Positions 6,272-6,778 of a DNA stretch of 6,778 nt are shown in pieces; position 1 is the stretch's first letter; each line of letters opens with the position of its first letter. The notes under the pieces were generated by a model. It did no database searches. It was not told where the DNA came from and worked only from the letters and a program-made list of their open reading frames with translations. The translations under genes were made by a program, and so were the position numbers. This DNA comes from JADHLK01 sp038131695 (GTDB taxonomy: Bacteria; Pseudomonadota; Alphaproteobacteria; Puniceispirillales; Puniceispirillaceae). Location of the stretch: contig JAYPQA010000090.1 of assembly GCA_038131695.1 (NCBI GenBank), positions 1 to 6,778 of the forward strand. Reading direction: 5' to 3'.

Positions 6272-6706
6272 ATGTCGCACGCCCCTGCCCGCATACTGCT
6301 TTTCGCCTGCACGCTGAACGCGGTGCGCTCAGTGATGGCCGCCCGGCTCTGGCAGGCCCGGACCGGCCAGTTTGCCCAATCCTGCGGCGTCATGGCGGGC
6401 CCGCCTGATGGGTTTGCTGCCGCCATTCTGGCAGAAAAAGGGCTGGATATTTCTGATCATGAAAGCTGTGATTTTGCCAGCCTTGATCCGGCCGGCTATG
6501 ATCTGGTGATCACCATGTCTGAGGAGGCCAGGCTGGCCGCCGCAGACTGGGCTGAAAAAGGCACGGAATTGCGCCATTGGACAGTGGGCGAGCCGGGCGG
6601 CGGCGAGAGCAGCCGGGAACAGATTCTGGCCGGCTACCGGCAAGTCTGTGAGGCAATTGCCACGCATCTGGCTGAATTGGCAGCAGAACAGGGCGAAAAC
6701 CCTTGA
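6272..6706 (+). CDS. Low-molecular-weight phosphotyrosine phosphatase-like protein
   Basis: A 144-residue cytoplasmic protein with the LMW-PTPase fold. The phosphate-binding loop near the N-terminus, LLFACTLNAVRSVMAA, has Cys13, Arg19 and Ser20 in the CX5R(S) arrangement. LVITMSEEA near residue 79-86 is the usual core strand. The C-terminal SREQILAGYRQVCEAI helix matches relatives beside infA. The general-acid loop, usually Asp-Pro, reads VGEP with Glu107-Pro108. The loop also has Thr-Leu-Asn where classical enzymes have xGNxCRSP, so activity and substrate are uncertain. Relatives are sometimes labelled ArsC, but no arsenate-specific cysteine pair is visible. The ATG at 6272 is preceded by GAGGAG at 6255-6260. 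It lies between UPF0262 and infA, its usual place in Alphaproteobacteria. Confidence 0.9.
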   Translation: MSHAPARILLFACTLNAVRSVMAARLWQARTGQFAQSCGVMAGPPDGFAAAILAEKGLDISDHESCDFASLDPAGYDLVITMSEEARLAAADWAEKGTELRHWTVGEPGGGESSREQILAGYRQVCEAIATHLAELAAEQGENP

Positions 6707-6730
6707 CTTTCCCGGCAATTTGCCCATCTT
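6702..6730 (+). promoter_or_regulatory. Candidate promoter for infA
   Basis: CTTGAC at 6702-6707 fits the alphaproteobacterial -35 consensus and overlaps the phosphatase stop codon. CATCTT at 6725-6730, 17 bases later, is a weak -10. It would put transcription start about 30 bases before the infA ATG. A separate promoter for infA is plausible because it is a highly expressed translation gene, but the -10 match is poor. Confidence 0.35.
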
Positions 6731-6765
6731 CTGGGACTGATCCAACCGTATAAGGGTAACACTGC

Positions 6766-6778
6766 ATGGCCAAGGAAG
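6766..6778 (+). CDS. infA: Translation initiation factor IF-1 (start only)
   Basis: Only four full codons are present (Met-Ala-Lys-Glu), which match the near-universal start of bacterial IF-1. AAGGG at 6752-6756 gives a good ribosome site 9 bases before the ATG. The identification depends mostly on context, because infA follows the LMW phosphatase gene in this conserved alphaproteobacterial order. Confidence 0.75.

Noticed and set aside
5662..6426. Minus-strand open frame of 254 codons
   Set aside because: It covers the UPF0262 gene on the opposite strand and has no recognisable motif.

Overview
The window reads as an alphaproteobacterial chromosome segment, roughly 60% GC by eye. The strongest clue is the right half, whose order (murA, a DUF2948 protein, a his gene, a UPF0262 protein, a low-molecular-weight tyrosine phosphatase, infA) is a housekeeping neighbourhood known from many Alphaproteobacteria. 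Placement below class level (for example a Rhodospirillales-like or SAR116-like marine lineage) is only a guess. Almost every base is coding and no gene-free stretch exceeds 300 bases.

Left half (1-2879, minus strand). Two translationally coupled genes sit at the left edge: a DUF2589 protein and the start of a downstream gene I do not recognise. Next, read right to left, comes a pair made of a TVP38/TMEM64 membrane protein and a flavin-dependent pyridine nucleotide-disulphide oxidoreductase, joined by a 4-base ATGA overlap. These two families often occur together or fused. The membrane-protein gene is broken by several small indels within about 150 bases.

A 176-base divergent intergenic region (2880-3055) separates this from the plus-strand cluster.

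Right half (3056-6778, plus strand). The order is a small basic protein overlapping murA, then murA with all expected catalytic residues, DUF2948, a frame-broken short-form hisG, UPF0262, a low-molecular-weight phosphatase-like protein, and the first bases of infA. The cluster mixes peptidoglycan precursor synthesis (MurA), histidine biosynthesis (HisG), poorly understood conserved proteins and translation initiation (IF-1). hisD, which usually lies in or next to this slot, is absent.

The most notable observations are two short indel patches, one in the TVP38 gene and one in hisG. Both genes otherwise look conserved, which suggests sequence error or very recent inactivation. Others are the missing hisD, active-site substitutions in the phosphatase (Glu for the usual Asp) and reductase (Tyr for the usual His), a strongly repeated GCTGGCC/GGCCAGC word, and a stem structure before hisG. 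I do not see a clearly new biological system.
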